From Cellulomonas humilata (GTDB lineage: Bacteria > Actinomycetota > Actinomycetes > Actinomycetales > Cellulomonadaceae): DNA of 64,000 nt. Numbering within the stretch: position 1 is the first letter of the stretch; each line of letters starts with the position of its first letter. Position numbers and translations under genes: made by a program. Under the pieces are notes generated by a model. The model saw nothing but the letters and a program-made list of their open reading frames with translations. It was not told the DNA's origin and did no database searches. Below are positions 1 through 10,359 of this stretch, piece by piece. The stretch is from positions 620,001 through 684,000 of the forward strand of contig NZ_JAUSVB010000002.1 in the NCBI RefSeq assembly GCF_030814415.1, read 5' to 3'.

Positions 1-1
1 G

Positions 2-2083
2 TCCGCGATCGTGGTCGTGGCGGCCGTCGTCGTCGTGTACGTGCTGGCCGGCGGGGCGCTGGCCGCGCCGAGCACCACCGTCGCCGGGGTCGTCCCCACC
101 CCGTCGACCGCCGTGGCCCTGGCCCGCGGTGCGGCCTCGACCTGGAAGCAGGTGCTGACCCTCCAGCCGCCGGTCGGGTCCGACGGCACGCTGCTGGTCG
201 CGGCCTACCTGCTGGCGCTCGTCGGGTCGTGCCTCGCCGTGTCGATCGCCCTGCGCGCCCGCACGGGTGCCGCGGCGGCGTCCGCGGCGCTCGTCCCCGT
301 GGCGGTGACGATCGCGACGATCATCCTGGGCACCCGTCGTCCGATCGTCGACCCCGTCCTGACGGGCGTGCTGCTCGCGGTCGTCCTGCTGCCGTGGGCG
401 TCGTGGCGGGCCGGTCTGCTGCGAGCTCGGCGCGTCGTCGCGACAGGTGCGCTCGTGGCGGTGGCGGTCGTCGCAGGCGTCGTCGGCGCCCCGGTCGTGG
501 TCGGAGCGACGGACCGGCTCGTGGTGCGCGACGAGCTCGTCCCGCCGTTCGACCCGCGCGACTACCCGAGCCCGCTGTCGGCCTTCCGGGAGTTCGTGAA
601 GGAGGACGCCCCGCTGTTCACGGTCACCGGGCTGCCCGAGGGGGCGCGGGTGCGGCTCGCGACCATGGACCGGTACGACGGCGTCGTCTGGAACGTGGCG
701 GGGGACGGGTCCGCCGAGGCGTCCGGCGAGTTCCGCCGGGTCGGCTCCGAGATCGACACCACCGTGCGCGGGGACGGGGCGCACGTCGAGTTCACCGTCG
801 ACCAGCTGGCCGGCGTCTGGCTCCCGACGGTCGGTCAGGCCACGTCCTTCGACATCGCCGACCCCGCGGTCTCGAGCGCCCTGCGCTACAACGACGCGAC
901 GGGCGGGGCCGTGCTCACCGGAGGCGTGCACGACGGGCTCGAGTACGGCATCGACGTCGTCGTGCCGCGCGTGCCGCCCGTCACGGAGATCGGCAGCGCG
1001 CCCGCGTCCGACGTCGCCCAGCCTCCGCTCGCCGGGGTGCCGGACGTCGCCACCGTGACGGCGGCGGACGTGGCGCGCGACGCCGGCAGCCCGGCGCAGA
1101 TCAGCGAGGCCCTGGAGACGTGGCTCGCCGAGGAGGGCTTCTTCAGCCACGGCGTCCAGGTCTCGGGCACGGAGTCGCTGTCCGGCCACGGTGCGGACCG
1201 GATCACGTCGCTGCTCGGCGGCGACCTCATGGTGGGCGACGGCGAGCAGTACGCCGCGGCGATGGCGCTGATGGTGCGCGAGATGGGGTTGCCGGCGCGG
1301 GTCGTGCTGGGCTTCGTCCCGGAGCGGGGGGCAGGCGACGGGCCCGTCGAGGTCACCGGCAAGGACGTGCAGGCGTGGGTCGAGGTCGCGTTCCAGGGCT
1401 ACGGCTGGGTGCCGTTCGACCCGACGCCCCCGCCGGAGCAGACCCCGCAGGAGGAGGACCAGGAGAAGCCGTCCGAGCCGAACCCGCAGGTCGTCCAGCC
1501 CCCGCCGCCGCCGCCGGGTGCCGTCACGCCGCCCGACGAGGACACCGAGCAGCCCCAGACCGACGACCCGGACGAGCAGGAGGACGCCGGCGCGCTGTTC
1601 TGGCGGATCGCCCGGGCGGCCGGGATCGCCGCGATCCCTCTGCTGCTGCTCGCGTCGCCCCTGCTGGTCATCATCGCGATCAAGGCCCGGCGACGGCGTC
1701 GTCGGCGCCGCAGCCTCGACCCGGTGGCCCGCGTGGCGGGCGGCTGGGACGAGGTGCTGGACACGGCCCGCGACCTGCGCCGCCCGGCGCGCCCCATGGC
1801 GACGCGCAAGGAGTCGGCCCTCGCGCTCGCCGCGTCGTTCGCGGACGCCCCCGGGGGTGCGCTCGTCGCCACCCGCGTCGGCGCGCTCGCGCGCTCGGCG
1901 GACCACGCCGTGTTCAGCGCCGGTGAGCCGAGCGGCGCGCACGCGACCGCATACTGGGCAGACGTCCAGCAGACGGTCGAGGCGATGACGCGCAGCGTCG
2001 GCTGGCGCCGGCGTGTGCGGGCCCGGGTGTCCACCGCTTCGTTGAAGAACCACCGCAACCGTCGCCCGAAGGGCTCGTCATGA
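2..2083 (+). CDS. TgpA-type transglutaminase-fold membrane protein, 5' partial, probably catalytically dead
   Basis: The reading frame is open to the left edge, so the true start lies upstream. The N-terminal part (to about codon 170) is a run of hydrophobic helices. A soluble extracytoplasmic domain with a transglutaminase fold follows (codons about 190-475 counted from position 11), then a Pro/Glu/Asp-rich linker, one more helix with an Arg-rich stop-transfer, and a cytoplasmic tail. This matches actinobacterial TgpA/DUF3488-like proteins usually encoded beside MoxR and DUF58 genes. The canonical Cys of the G-Y-C-E-Q motif is Gly here (GDGEQY, codon 411) and the catalytic His is Gln (DVQAWVEV, codon 454); only the Asp of FDPTPP remains. 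The stop overlaps the next start in ATGA. A structural or scaffold role is inferred. Confidence 0.85.
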   Translation, partial: SAIVVVAAVVVVYVLAGGALAAPSTTVAGVVPTPSTAVALARGAASTWKQVLTLQPPVGSDGTLLVAAYLLALVGSCLAVSIALRARTGAAAASAALVPVAVTIATIILGTRRPIVDPVLTGVLLAVVLLPWASWRAGLLRARRVVATGALVAVAVVAGVVGAPVVVGATDRLVVRDELVPPFDPRDYPSPLSAFREFVKEDAPLFTVTGLPEGARVRLATMDRYDGVVWNVAGDGSAEASGEFRRVGSEIDTTVRGDGAHVEFTVDQLAGVWLPTVGQATSFDIADPAVSSALRYNDATGGAVLTGGVHDGLEYGIDVVVPRVPPVTEIGSAPASDVAQPPLAGVPDVATVTAADVARDAGSPAQISEALETWLAEEGFFSHGVQVSGTESLSGHGADRITSLLGGDLMVGDGEQYAAAMALMVREMGLPARVVLGFVPERGAGDGPVEVTGKDVQAWVEVAFQGYGWVPFDPTPPPEQTPQEEDQEKPSEPNPQVVQPPPPPPGAVTPPDEDTEQPQTDDPDEQEDAGALFWRIARAAGIAAIPLLLLASPLLVIIAIKARRRRRRRRSLDPVARVAGGWDEVLDTARDLRRPARPMATRKESALALAASFADAPGGALVATRVGALARSADHAVFSAGEPSGAHATAYWADVQQTVEAMTRSVGWRRRVRARVSTASLKNHRNRRPKGSS

Positions 2084-3228
2084 CACGCCACGGACACGCT
2101 CCGTACTCCGCCGGGGAGAGCTCGACGCCCGCCACGATGGGCCGCCGCCTGTCCGCCGGTCTGCTCGACCTCGTGCTCGTGCTCGTGCTCGGCGGCGCGG
2201 TCCTGGTGCTCGGCCTGGTCCAGGGCCGCGACGCCCTCGTCCTGGTCGGCTCCGCGGCCGTTCTCGTGGTGACGCTGGTCCAGTGGGTGGCGCACGGGCG
2301 GTCGGGCTGGACGGCCGGCCGCCGAGCGGTCGGGATCCGCACGCTCGACGTCGAGTCCCGCACCCCGATCGGCCTGCTCCGGGTCCTGGTGCGCACCGCC
2401 GTGCTCGCGGCGGGCGTGCTCGCGTTCGGTGTCGGGCTGCTCGTCGTCCTCGCCTCGCCGGCCTTCGACCGCACGGGACGGCGGCGTGGCTGGCAGGACC
2501 TCGCGGCGCGCGACGAGGTGCTCGACGTCCGTGCGGCGCGGGTGCCGGTGGCTGCGCCGCCGCGGGCGCGCGCTGCCGAGCCCACGCCGCGGCGCACCGG
2601 GCACCGACCCGTCAGCGTCCCCGGGTGGGCCGTCGCCGAGCCGGGGACGGCCACGGAGGGGACCGCGCTGCTCAACCTCCTCTTCGACGAGGCGCGGCCG
2701 GCCGCGCTGGTCCTCGCCCCCCTCGCGCCGCAGCGCAGCGGACCCGACCTGGACACCCGCGCGACCCCCGTCGTCCGTCAGGTCGGGCTCAGCTACGGGC
2801 TCGCCCCCGAGCTGGAGATGACCCGACCGGCCGGCCCCCGGGACGACCTCGTCGCCGCACCCGTCGCCTCGGTCGTGGTGGATCGCACGGCCGCGGAGAT
2901 CGAGCTGGGCGACGGACAGCGCGTCACGATCGCCCGGACGGCGCTGGTGGGTCGCAACCCCGCGTCGGACGCGGACGTGCAGCTGGTGCGCGTCGTGGAC
3001 CCTGCCCGGTCGGTCTCCAAGACCCACCTGCAGATCGGGGTCGAGCCCGGCGGGGTCTGGATCGCCGACCGCGGGTCGACCAACGGCACGGTCGTGACGT
3101 TGCCCGACGGCGCGCAGGTGGTGTGCCGGGTGGACCAGCAGGTGCGCCTCCGGGTGGGGTCGACGGTGACGTTCGGCGACTGCTCCCTCCGGCTGACCCG
3201 CGCACCGGGGTCGGACCCGATGGCCTAG
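2080..3228 (+). CDS. RDD-family membrane protein with C-terminal FHA domain
   Basis: 382 residues. The N-terminal part (about residues 18-150) is an RDD domain with hydrophobic helices and the conserved Arg-x-x-G region. A Pro/Arg-rich linker follows. The C-terminal segment (about 280-375) is an FHA domain with the expected GR, SKTH and STNG motifs. FHA domains bind phosphothreonine, so this protein should tether a Ser/Thr-kinase signal to the membrane. It is translationally coupled to the transglutaminase-fold gene by ATGA. Its TAG stop is also the first half of a -10 box for the next gene. Confidence 0.85.
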   Translation: MTRHGHAPYSAGESSTPATMGRRLSAGLLDLVLVLVLGGAVLVLGLVQGRDALVLVGSAAVLVVTLVQWVAHGRSGWTAGRRAVGIRTLDVESRTPIGLLRVLVRTAVLAAGVLAFGVGLLVVLASPAFDRTGRRRGWQDLAARDEVLDVRAARVPVAAPPRARAAEPTPRRTGHRPVSVPGWAVAEPGTATEGTALLNLLFDEARPAALVLAPLAPQRSGPDLDTRATPVVRQVGLSYGLAPELEMTRPAGPRDDLVAAPVASVVVDRTAAEIELGDGQRVTIARTALVGRNPASDADVQLVRVVDPARSVSKTHLQIGVEPGGVWIADRGSTNGTVVTLPDGAQVVCRVDQQVRLRVGSTVTFGDCSLRLTRAPGSDPMA

Positions 3229-3231
3229 GGT
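3226..3231 (+). promoter_or_regulatory. -10 box TAGGGT embedded in the upstream stop codon; leaderless start
   Basis: TAGGGT ends six bases before the ATG at 3238, the spacing expected if transcription begins at or beside the A of ATG. The TAG of the box is the stop codon of the FHA gene. No convincing -35 is visible. Confidence 0.55.
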
Positions 3232-3237
3232 CGAACC

Positions 3238-4695
3238 ATGGCGGACCGCCGTCCCGCTGCACGGATGCAGCTCGTCGAGGTCGAGGACGCCCCGACCGCT
3301 GCTGAGCGGTCGCGCCCGCCGGACAACCCGCCACCGCAGGACACCGCCACCCTCACCGACGAGCCGCCACCAGCCGGCCGGCGCGTCCTGCGCCGGTGGT
3401 GGCCCGTCGCGGCCGTCGTCGTGCTGGGCGTCGTCGTGTCCGGCGTCGTGGCGTCGGCGCGGGACCGCGCGTTCGTGGATCGCATCGCCGCGGTGCCCGG
3501 CCTGGTCCGCCCCCTCGACGCGGCACCGGAGGCGCTGTGGCAGGCCCGCGTGCCCCTGCTGCCCGGCACCGTGCTCGCGGCCGACGGCGCGCTCGTGGTG
3601 CTCGCCGAGGGTGAGACGGCCTGGACGGTGACCTCGCACGACGCGGTGTCCGGCGCGCAGCGGTGGTCGATCGACGTGGTGCCGGTGTCGAGCTCCGGGT
3701 TCGAGGCGACCGCGGCGGTCTGCCCGCCCCTGCGCGGCGACGTCGGCGACCTCGTGGTGTGCCTCGTCCGGCATCCCCGGGTGCTCTACTCCGACGACGC
3801 GTCGATCCAGGAGCCGCCGCGGGTCTCGGTCGTCCCGCTGTCGGCGCAGGACGGCGAGCGGCTCGGCGACTGGGAGGTCCGGGGGGAGCTCGTCGCCTTC
3901 GACCGCATCGAGGACGACCTCCTCATCGGCACGCTCGACGCCGAGGGCCGGATGATCGTGCAGCGGCGTGACGCCCGGACCGGGGACGTCGTCTGGTCGG
4001 TCGTCACCCCGGTCGTGATGAACGCCCCGGCGATCAGCGTCGCCGCGGCGATGCGTGTGCTGCCCCCGCTGATCGTGCTCGAGGGCGGCGCCACGATCGT
4101 CCTCGACGTCGAGGACGGCAGCACGCTGATGACGGGACCGCGGTTCGGCGGGCTCCAGGTGGCTGCGCTCGGCGACCGCTTCGCCACGTGGGCTCCCGTC
4201 GGCGGCGGGCACGTCCACGACGTCGACGGCACCGAGCTCTTCGGTGTGCAGGGCCTGCCCGCGCAGCTGTCCGCCGACGACGGGTCGCAGCCGGGCACGA
4301 TCATCGTCGACGAGGGCCCGCAGGTGGCCGGCATCGATGCGTCGACCGGTGCGCTGAGGTGGCGCACCCCGTCCCAGCTCGACCCGCGACTGCTGGTCTC
4401 GGACCGGCTGGTCGTCTCGGGTGCGGACAGCTACGGCGTGCTGGACGCCACGGACGGCTCGATGATCTGGGACGTCGACACCGGTTCCGTCCTGACGTGG
4501 GACCCGGTCTCGGACGGCACGCTCGTCCTCGGTCCGGGCACGTCCCCCGACGGCCGACCGGAGCTGTGGGGCCGAGGTCTCGAGGACGGCGTCCGGTACT
4601 GGTCGGTCCCGCTCCCGGAGGGGGTGCTCGGCGTCGACTCCGTCGGCGGCCACCTCGTCGTCCGGACCGAGAACGACCTGATCGTCTACGGCTGA
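3238..4695 (+). CDS. membrane-anchored PQQ-type beta-propeller protein
   Basis: 485 residues. A short basic, Pro-rich cytoplasmic head is followed by one transmembrane helix (about residues 56-76) and an extracytoplasmic beta-propeller. The blades contain repeats ending in W-x-x-x like GAQRWSID, TGDVVWSV, TGALRWRT and DGSMIWDV, typical of PQQ-like/Trp-docking blades. No dehydrogenase active-site residues are recognisable, so a structural or BamB-like role is more likely than enzyme activity. The start is ATG 3238 because of the -10 box six bases upstream. Confidence 0.75.
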   Translation: MADRRPAARMQLVEVEDAPTAAERSRPPDNPPPQDTATLTDEPPPAGRRVLRRWWPVAAVVVLGVVVSGVVASARDRAFVDRIAAVPGLVRPLDAAPEALWQARVPLLPGTVLAADGALVVLAEGETAWTVTSHDAVSGAQRWSIDVVPVSSSGFEATAAVCPPLRGDVGDLVVCLVRHPRVLYSDDASIQEPPRVSVVPLSAQDGERLGDWEVRGELVAFDRIEDDLLIGTLDAEGRMIVQRRDARTGDVVWSVVTPVVMNAPAISVAAAMRVLPPLIVLEGGATIVLDVEDGSTLMTGPRFGGLQVAALGDRFATWAPVGGGHVHDVDGTELFGVQGLPAQLSADDGSQPGTIIVDEGPQVAGIDASTGALRWRTPSQLDPRLLVSDRLVVSGADSYGVLDATDGSMIWDVDTGSVLTWDPVSDGTLVLGPGTSPDGRPELWGRGLEDGVRYWSVPLPEGVLGVDSVGGHLVVRTENDLIVYG

Positions 4696-4700
4696 TCGCC

Positions 4701-6188
4701 ATGACCTCGGCTCTGCGGCCGGTGATGCAGCGCGTCGGACTCGACGAGGACGACGCGGCGGTCGAGGACGGCGTCCGCTCGGGCCCGCAGCGGTTGCGTG
4801 CCGGTGTGGCTCGGCTCGGCTCCTGGGCCGCTCGCCGCCCCGCGCGTGCGGTCGTCGCCTCCGTGTGCGCGCTCGCCGTCCTCGGGACCGTGTCGGTGGG
4901 GGTGCCGTCGTGGGTCAGCCGCCACGAACGTGACGCGGTGCTCGGCGCCGCCGCGTTCCCCGGGGCGGTCCGGGTCCTCGAGCAGGCCCCCCGGGTGCGC
5001 TGGTCGGCGGACGTCGACGGCACCGTCGCGCCGGTCCTCGCCGGGGACGTCATCGTCGCGGCGACGCAGGCCTCGCCGACCGGCCGCCGGATCGTCGGGC
5101 TGGACGTCGTCGCCGGGCACGAGCGGTGGTCCGTGCCCCTCGACGACGCCCTCGTCCCGGAGCGCGTGCAGTGCCGACCGCTCGACGCGCAGCTCGTGTG
5201 CGTCGTCGGGCCGGACGCACCCTCGGACACTCGCAGGTTCGACCCCGACGCGTCGGCGGCACAGGTCGGCGCGTCGGCGCTGCTCCGCATCGACCCCGCC
5301 GACGGTCGCGTGCTGTCCCGCAGCGACGTGCCGGGTTGGGTGGTGGCCACCGAGCAGGTGGGGTCGGACCTCGTGGTGGCGACGTACTCGTGGGGCATGC
5401 TCGCGGTTCGTCGTCTCGACCCGGCCACGGGCGCCGTGCGCTGGCAGACCCAACGGTGGTCGACGTTCCGCTCGGCGGGCAGCAGCCGGGTCTCCCTGGT
5501 CGCCGCGGGTGACCTCGTGATTGCGGCCGGCAACGAGGTGACGTTGCTGCTGGATGCGCTCACGGGGGAGCGGCTGCCACGGCCCGCGGGCGCCGCGCCC
5601 TCAGACCAGGTCCGGCTCCTCGACGACGGCACGCTCGTGCGCACCCGGTTCCGGGTCCGGGAGGCCGGCGTCGACGCCGTCTCCGAGCTGTCGTTCGGCC
5701 GGCAGGACCCGTGGTCCACCGTCCGAGGTTCCCTGGTCGAGCCCGGTGTCAGCGACGGCACGTCGGGCCTCGTGTTCACGGCGAGCGGCCTGACGGGTGG
5801 CCCGCTCGGCGGCCGGGTGCGGGCCTACGCGCCGGGGTCGACCGAGGCCGTGTGGCGGGCGCTGGCGCCGGCGCCCGAGGTGGCCGCCGACGTCGCCGGA
5901 CGGGTCGTGCTGCGTGGTGGCGGTGCGCTCGTCGGTCTCGATGCGCGGAGCGGCGAGGAGGTCTGGCGCCGGTCGTTCGGCCCGACGATCGGGCGCTCCT
6001 TCACGGACGGCGAGCACCTCCTCGTGGAGCGGGAGGGCTACGGCGGGCTCCCGATGCTGACGGCGCTCTCGCTCGACGACGGCGCGACGGACTGGGACGC
6101 GCCGCTGCCCGCCGACGCCCCCCGGCCCCTGCGCATCGGCCAGCACCTGTACGCGCTCGGGGACGGGCGCCTCGTCGCCCTGCGGTGA
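4701..6188 (+). CDS. membrane-anchored PQQ-type beta-propeller protein (paralogue)
   Basis: 495 residues from ATG 4701, five bases after the previous stop. The frame is open upstream, but that part reads as a shadow of the preceding gene. Architecture repeats that of the 3238 gene: cytoplasmic head, one helix (about 50-72), then a propeller with blades such as AGHERWSV, TGAVRWQT, TEAVWRAL, SGEEVWRR and GATDWDA. The two genes look like a tandem duplication and end the envelope cluster. Function unknown; partner binding in the envelope is inferred. Confidence 0.75.
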   Translation: MTSALRPVMQRVGLDEDDAAVEDGVRSGPQRLRAGVARLGSWAARRPARAVVASVCALAVLGTVSVGVPSWVSRHERDAVLGAAAFPGAVRVLEQAPRVRWSADVDGTVAPVLAGDVIVAATQASPTGRRIVGLDVVAGHERWSVPLDDALVPERVQCRPLDAQLVCVVGPDAPSDTRRFDPDASAAQVGASALLRIDPADGRVLSRSDVPGWVVATEQVGSDLVVATYSWGMLAVRRLDPATGAVRWQTQRWSTFRSAGSSRVSLVAAGDLVIAAGNEVTLLLDALTGERLPRPAGAAPSDQVRLLDDGTLVRTRFRVREAGVDAVSELSFGRQDPWSTVRGSLVEPGVSDGTSGLVFTASGLTGGPLGGRVRAYAPGSTEAVWRALAPAPEVAADVAGRVVLRGGGALVGLDARSGEEVWRRSFGPTIGRSFTDGEHLLVEREGYGGLPMLTALSLDDGATDWDAPLPADAPRPLRIGQHLYALGDGRLVALR

Positions 6189-6245
6189 GACGGCTGCGGT
6201 GAGACGGGCGGGCCGGGAGGTTGCGGAACGGCCGGTCGTTCGGGG

Positions 6246-6251
6246 TACGGT
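6246..6251 (+). promoter_or_regulatory. -10 box TACGGT of the leuA leader
   Basis: TACGGT lies six bases before a GTG that opens a 15-codon leader ORF, so the leader is probably translated from a leaderless transcript. A weak TTGCGG at 6221-6226 (19-base spacer) could be the -35. Confidence 0.45.
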
Positions 6252-6253
6252 GA

Positions 6254-8122
<1,869 letters not shown>

Positions 8123-8141
8123 GCGCTCCCGCCCCAGAACC

Positions 8142-8171
8142 ACCGACCCGGCGGACACCCCGCCGGTCGGT
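8142..8171 (+). terminator. GC-rich hairpin after leuA
   Basis: ACCGACCCGGCGG pairs with CCGCCGGTCGGT, leaving one bulged C. It sits 20 bases after the leuA stop and is followed by a second hairpin. Neither has a strong U-tract. Confidence 0.55.
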
Positions 8172-8176
8172 GTGCT

Positions 8177-8219
8177 CGGGGAGGGGTGCGCTCGGCGATC
8201 CCGCCCGCACCCCTCCCCG
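8177..8219 (+). terminator. second hairpin between leuA and recO
   Basis: A perfect 14-bp stem whose core is GGGGAGGGGTGCG at 8178-8190 and CGCACCCCTCCCC at 8206-8218, with a 15-base loop. Together with the preceding hairpin it should insulate recO from leuA transcription. Confidence 0.6.
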
Positions 8220-8275
8220 GGTCAGCGGTACCGTCCGAACGCGTGTCCCGGGGCACCCGTGTGGGTGGCGCGGGG

Positions 8276-8281
8276 GAGAAT
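8276..8281 (+). promoter_or_regulatory. possible -10 GAGAAT for recO
   Basis: GAGAAT ends six bases before GTG 8288. The same bases (GGGGGAGAA) could instead act as a ribosome-binding site at slightly long spacing; both readings support the GTG. Confidence 0.35.
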
Positions 8282-8287
8282 GACGAG

Positions 8288-9019
8288 GTGAGCCTCTACC
8301 GCGACGAGGCGATCGTCCTGCGCACCCACAAGCTGGGGGAGGCCGACCGCATCGTCACCCTCCTGACCCGGTCGCACGGGAAGGTCCGTGCCGTCGGCAA
8401 GGGGGTCCGCCGCACGTCGTCGAAGTTCGGGTCGCGGCTCGAGCCGTTCATGTACGTCGACCTGCAGCTGAGCACGGGGCGCAACCTCGACATCGTCACG
8501 CAGGCCGAGACGCTGGGACCGTTCGGGCGCCGGATCTGCGAGGACTACACGCTCTACACCGCGGGCACGGTCATGCTCGAGACGGCGGACCGGCTGGTCG
8601 AGGCCGAGCACGAGCCCTCCCTGCAGCAGTACTGGCTCCTGGTCGGCGCCGTGAAGGCGCTGGCGTCCCGTGACCACGCGCCCGGTCTGGTGCTCGACTC
8701 GTACCTGCTGCGTGCGCTCTCGGTCGCCGGGTGGGCGCCCAGCTTCACCGACTGCGCGCGCTGCGGGGAGCCCGGGCCGCACTCCGCGTTCGCGGTGGCG
8801 TCGGGCGGTGCCGTCTGCCGGGCCTGCCGGCCACCGGGTGCGGCCGCGCCGGCGCCCGAGACGTTCGAGCTCCTGGCCGCGCTGCTTGCGGGAGACTGGT
8901 CCGTCGCCGACGCGAGCGCCGAGCGGCACCGCGGCGAGGGCAACGGCCTGGTCGCCGCGTTCTGCCAGTTCCACCTCGAGCGCCAGCTGCGCTCGCTCCC
9001 CATGGTCGAGAGGGTCTGA
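8288..9019 (+). CDS. recO: DNA repair protein RecO
   Basis: 243 residues from GTG 8288. The frame stays open to 8186, but family members start with a short [11 protein letters not shown] segment, which begins here. RecO loads RecA on SSB-coated DNA with RecR in gap repair. An OB-fold N-terminus ([14 protein letters not shown]) is followed by a helical domain and a zinc finger with Cys156, Cys159, Cys177 and Cys180. It abuts uppS with no gap, so the two are cotranscribed. Confidence 0.95.
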   Translation: MSLYRDEAIVLRTHKLGEADRIVTLLTRSHGKVRAVGKGVRRTSSKFGSRLEPFMYVDLQLSTGRNLDIVTQAETLGPFGRRICEDYTLYTAGTVMLETADRLVEAEHEPSLQQYWLLVGAVKALASRDHAPGLVLDSYLLRALSVAGWAPSFTDCARCGEPGPHSAFAVASGGAVCRACRPPGAAAPAPETFELLAALLAGDWSVADASAERHRGEGNGLVAAFCQFHLERQLRSLPMVERV

Positions 9020-9802
9020 ATGCCGGTCCCACCCCCGCCGCACCCCAGCGGCGAACGCGCTCCCGTGATCCCGAAGGAGTTCGTGCCCCGGCACGTGGCC
9101 GTCGTCATGGACGGCAACGGCCGCTGGGCGAACGCGCGCGGTCTGCCCCGGACGGCCGGGCATGCCGCGGGGGAGGCGTCCCTGCTCGACGTCGTCGCCG
9201 GTGCCATCGAGGTGGGCGTCGAGTACGTCTCGGCGTACGCGTTCTCCACCGAGAACTGGTCGCGCTCACCCGACGAGGTGCGCTTCCTCATGGGGTTCAA
9301 CCGGGACGTGCTGCGCCGCCGCCGGGACCTGATGAACTCGTGGGGGGTGCGGGTCCGCTGGGCGGGCCGGCGCCCGCGGCTGTGGCGCTCGGTGATCACC
9401 GAGCTGGAGACCGCGGAGGAGCTGACCAGGCAGAACTCGACGGTCACGCTCACGATGTGCGTGAACTACGGCGGCCGTGCCGAGATCGCCGACGCCGCAC
9501 AGGCGATCGCGCGCGAGGTCGCCGCCGGTCGTGTGAAGCCGGACAAGGTCAACGAGAAGCTCTTCGCGCGGTACCTCGACGAGCCCGACCTGCCGGACGT
9601 GGACCTGTTCCTGCGGTCGTCGGGCGAGCAGCGGACGTCGAACTTCATGATCTGGCAGGCCGCGTACGCCGAGCTGGTGTTCCTCGACGAGCCGTGGCCC
9701 GACGTCGACCGCCGGCACCTGTGGCGCGCGGTGGAGACGTACGCGCGTCGGGACCGGCGCTACGGCGGCGCCGTGGACAAGCCGGGTCAGACCTCGGCCT
9801 GA
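9020..9802 (+). CDS. uppS: isoprenyl (polyprenyl diphosphate) synthase, UppS family
   Basis: 260 residues. A cis-prenyltransferase that makes the lipid carrier for peptidoglycan and other envelope polymers. The signature MDGNGRWA holds the catalytic Asp31; FSTENW and [13 protein letters not shown] follow, the last being the family's isopentenyl diphosphate-binding region. ATG 9020 follows the recO stop directly. Whether the product is C50, C55 or a shorter chain cannot be read from sequence. The 3' end overlaps the convergent DedA-like gene by 16 bases. Confidence 0.95.
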   Translation: MPVPPPPHPSGERAPVIPKEFVPRHVAVVMDGNGRWANARGLPRTAGHAAGEASLLDVVAGAIEVGVEYVSAYAFSTENWSRSPDEVRFLMGFNRDVLRRRRDLMNSWGVRVRWAGRRPRLWRSVITELETAEELTRQNSTVTLTMCVNYGGRAEIADAAQAIAREVAAGRVKPDKVNEKLFARYLDEPDLPDVDLFLRSSGEQRTSNFMIWQAAYAELVFLDEPWPDVDRRHLWRAVETYARRDRRYGGAVDKPGQTSA

Positions 9803-10347
9803 ACCGCCGTCGACCCGGTGCGCTGTGCCCGGCGCAGCAGTCGGCGGCGGACCAGCCAGCCGACCCCGACGACGACCACGAGCACCGCGCCGGCGAGCGC
9901 CCACGGTGAGGTGGCGAACAGCGAGATGGCCGCCCACACGGCGCCGAAGCCGATCGTCGCCCAGACGCCCGCCCACACCAGCGCCCCGGGGACCGTGGCG
10001 ATGGCGAACCGCAGGTACGGCATCTTCACGACGCCGGCCGCCGCGAAGATCGCGGTCTGCAGCCCCACCGTCAGGAACGCGAGCGTGACCGCGATCGGAC
10101 CCCAGCGCCGCACCAGACCGAGCCCGCGCTGGGCGCTCCGGGTGTCGGTCCAGGCCTCCAGCCGCTGGATCGTGGCGTGCCACCAGCCGGGCGCGCCCTC
10201 CTGCTCGTGGACGGCCTGCGCCCCGCGGACGACACCGCGGCCGGCCCAGTAGGTGCCGTGGGAGCGGGCCATGACGATCACGAAGAGGCCGGCGACGGCA
10301 ACACCGAGCGGCACGCTGCCGAGGTGATAGGCGTCGAGGGGGTCCAC
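9787..10347 (-). CDS. DedA/SNARE-associated-type membrane protein
   Basis: 186 residues from GTG 10347. It has about four hydrophobic helices, including a central stretch [20 protein letters not shown] then [20 protein letters not shown], which resembles the VTT/DedA core (arm-helix, G-P rich). Such proteins act in membrane lipid flipping or ion homeostasis; the role here is unknown. It lies immediately downstream of znuB, where I would expect zur in related actinobacteria. It has its own -10 box whose TAG is the znuB stop codon. Confidence 0.65.
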   Translation of the reverse strand: MDPLDAYHLGSVPLGVAVAGLFVIVMARSHGTYWAGRGVVRGAQAVHEQEGAPGWWHATIQRLEAWTDTRSAQRGLGLVRRWGPIAVTLAFLTVGLQTAIFAAAGVVKMPYLRFAIATVPGALVWAGVWATIGFGAVWAAISLFATSPWALAGAVLVVVVGVGWLVRRRLLRRAQRTGSTAVQAEV

Positions 10348-10353
10348 GCGCTG

Positions 10354-10359
10354 ATCCTA
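10354..10359 (-). promoter_or_regulatory. -10 box TAGGAT overlapping the znuB stop; leaderless start
   Basis: Read on the minus strand, TAGGAT ends six bases before GTG 10347. Its TAG (10359-10357) is the znuB stop codon. Confidence 0.55.

Noticed and set aside
1399..4653. Antisense ORF of 1084 codons opposite the first three genes.
   Set aside because: Arg/Pro/His-rich shadow of high-GC genes, no motif and no start signal; the sense genes have clear domains.
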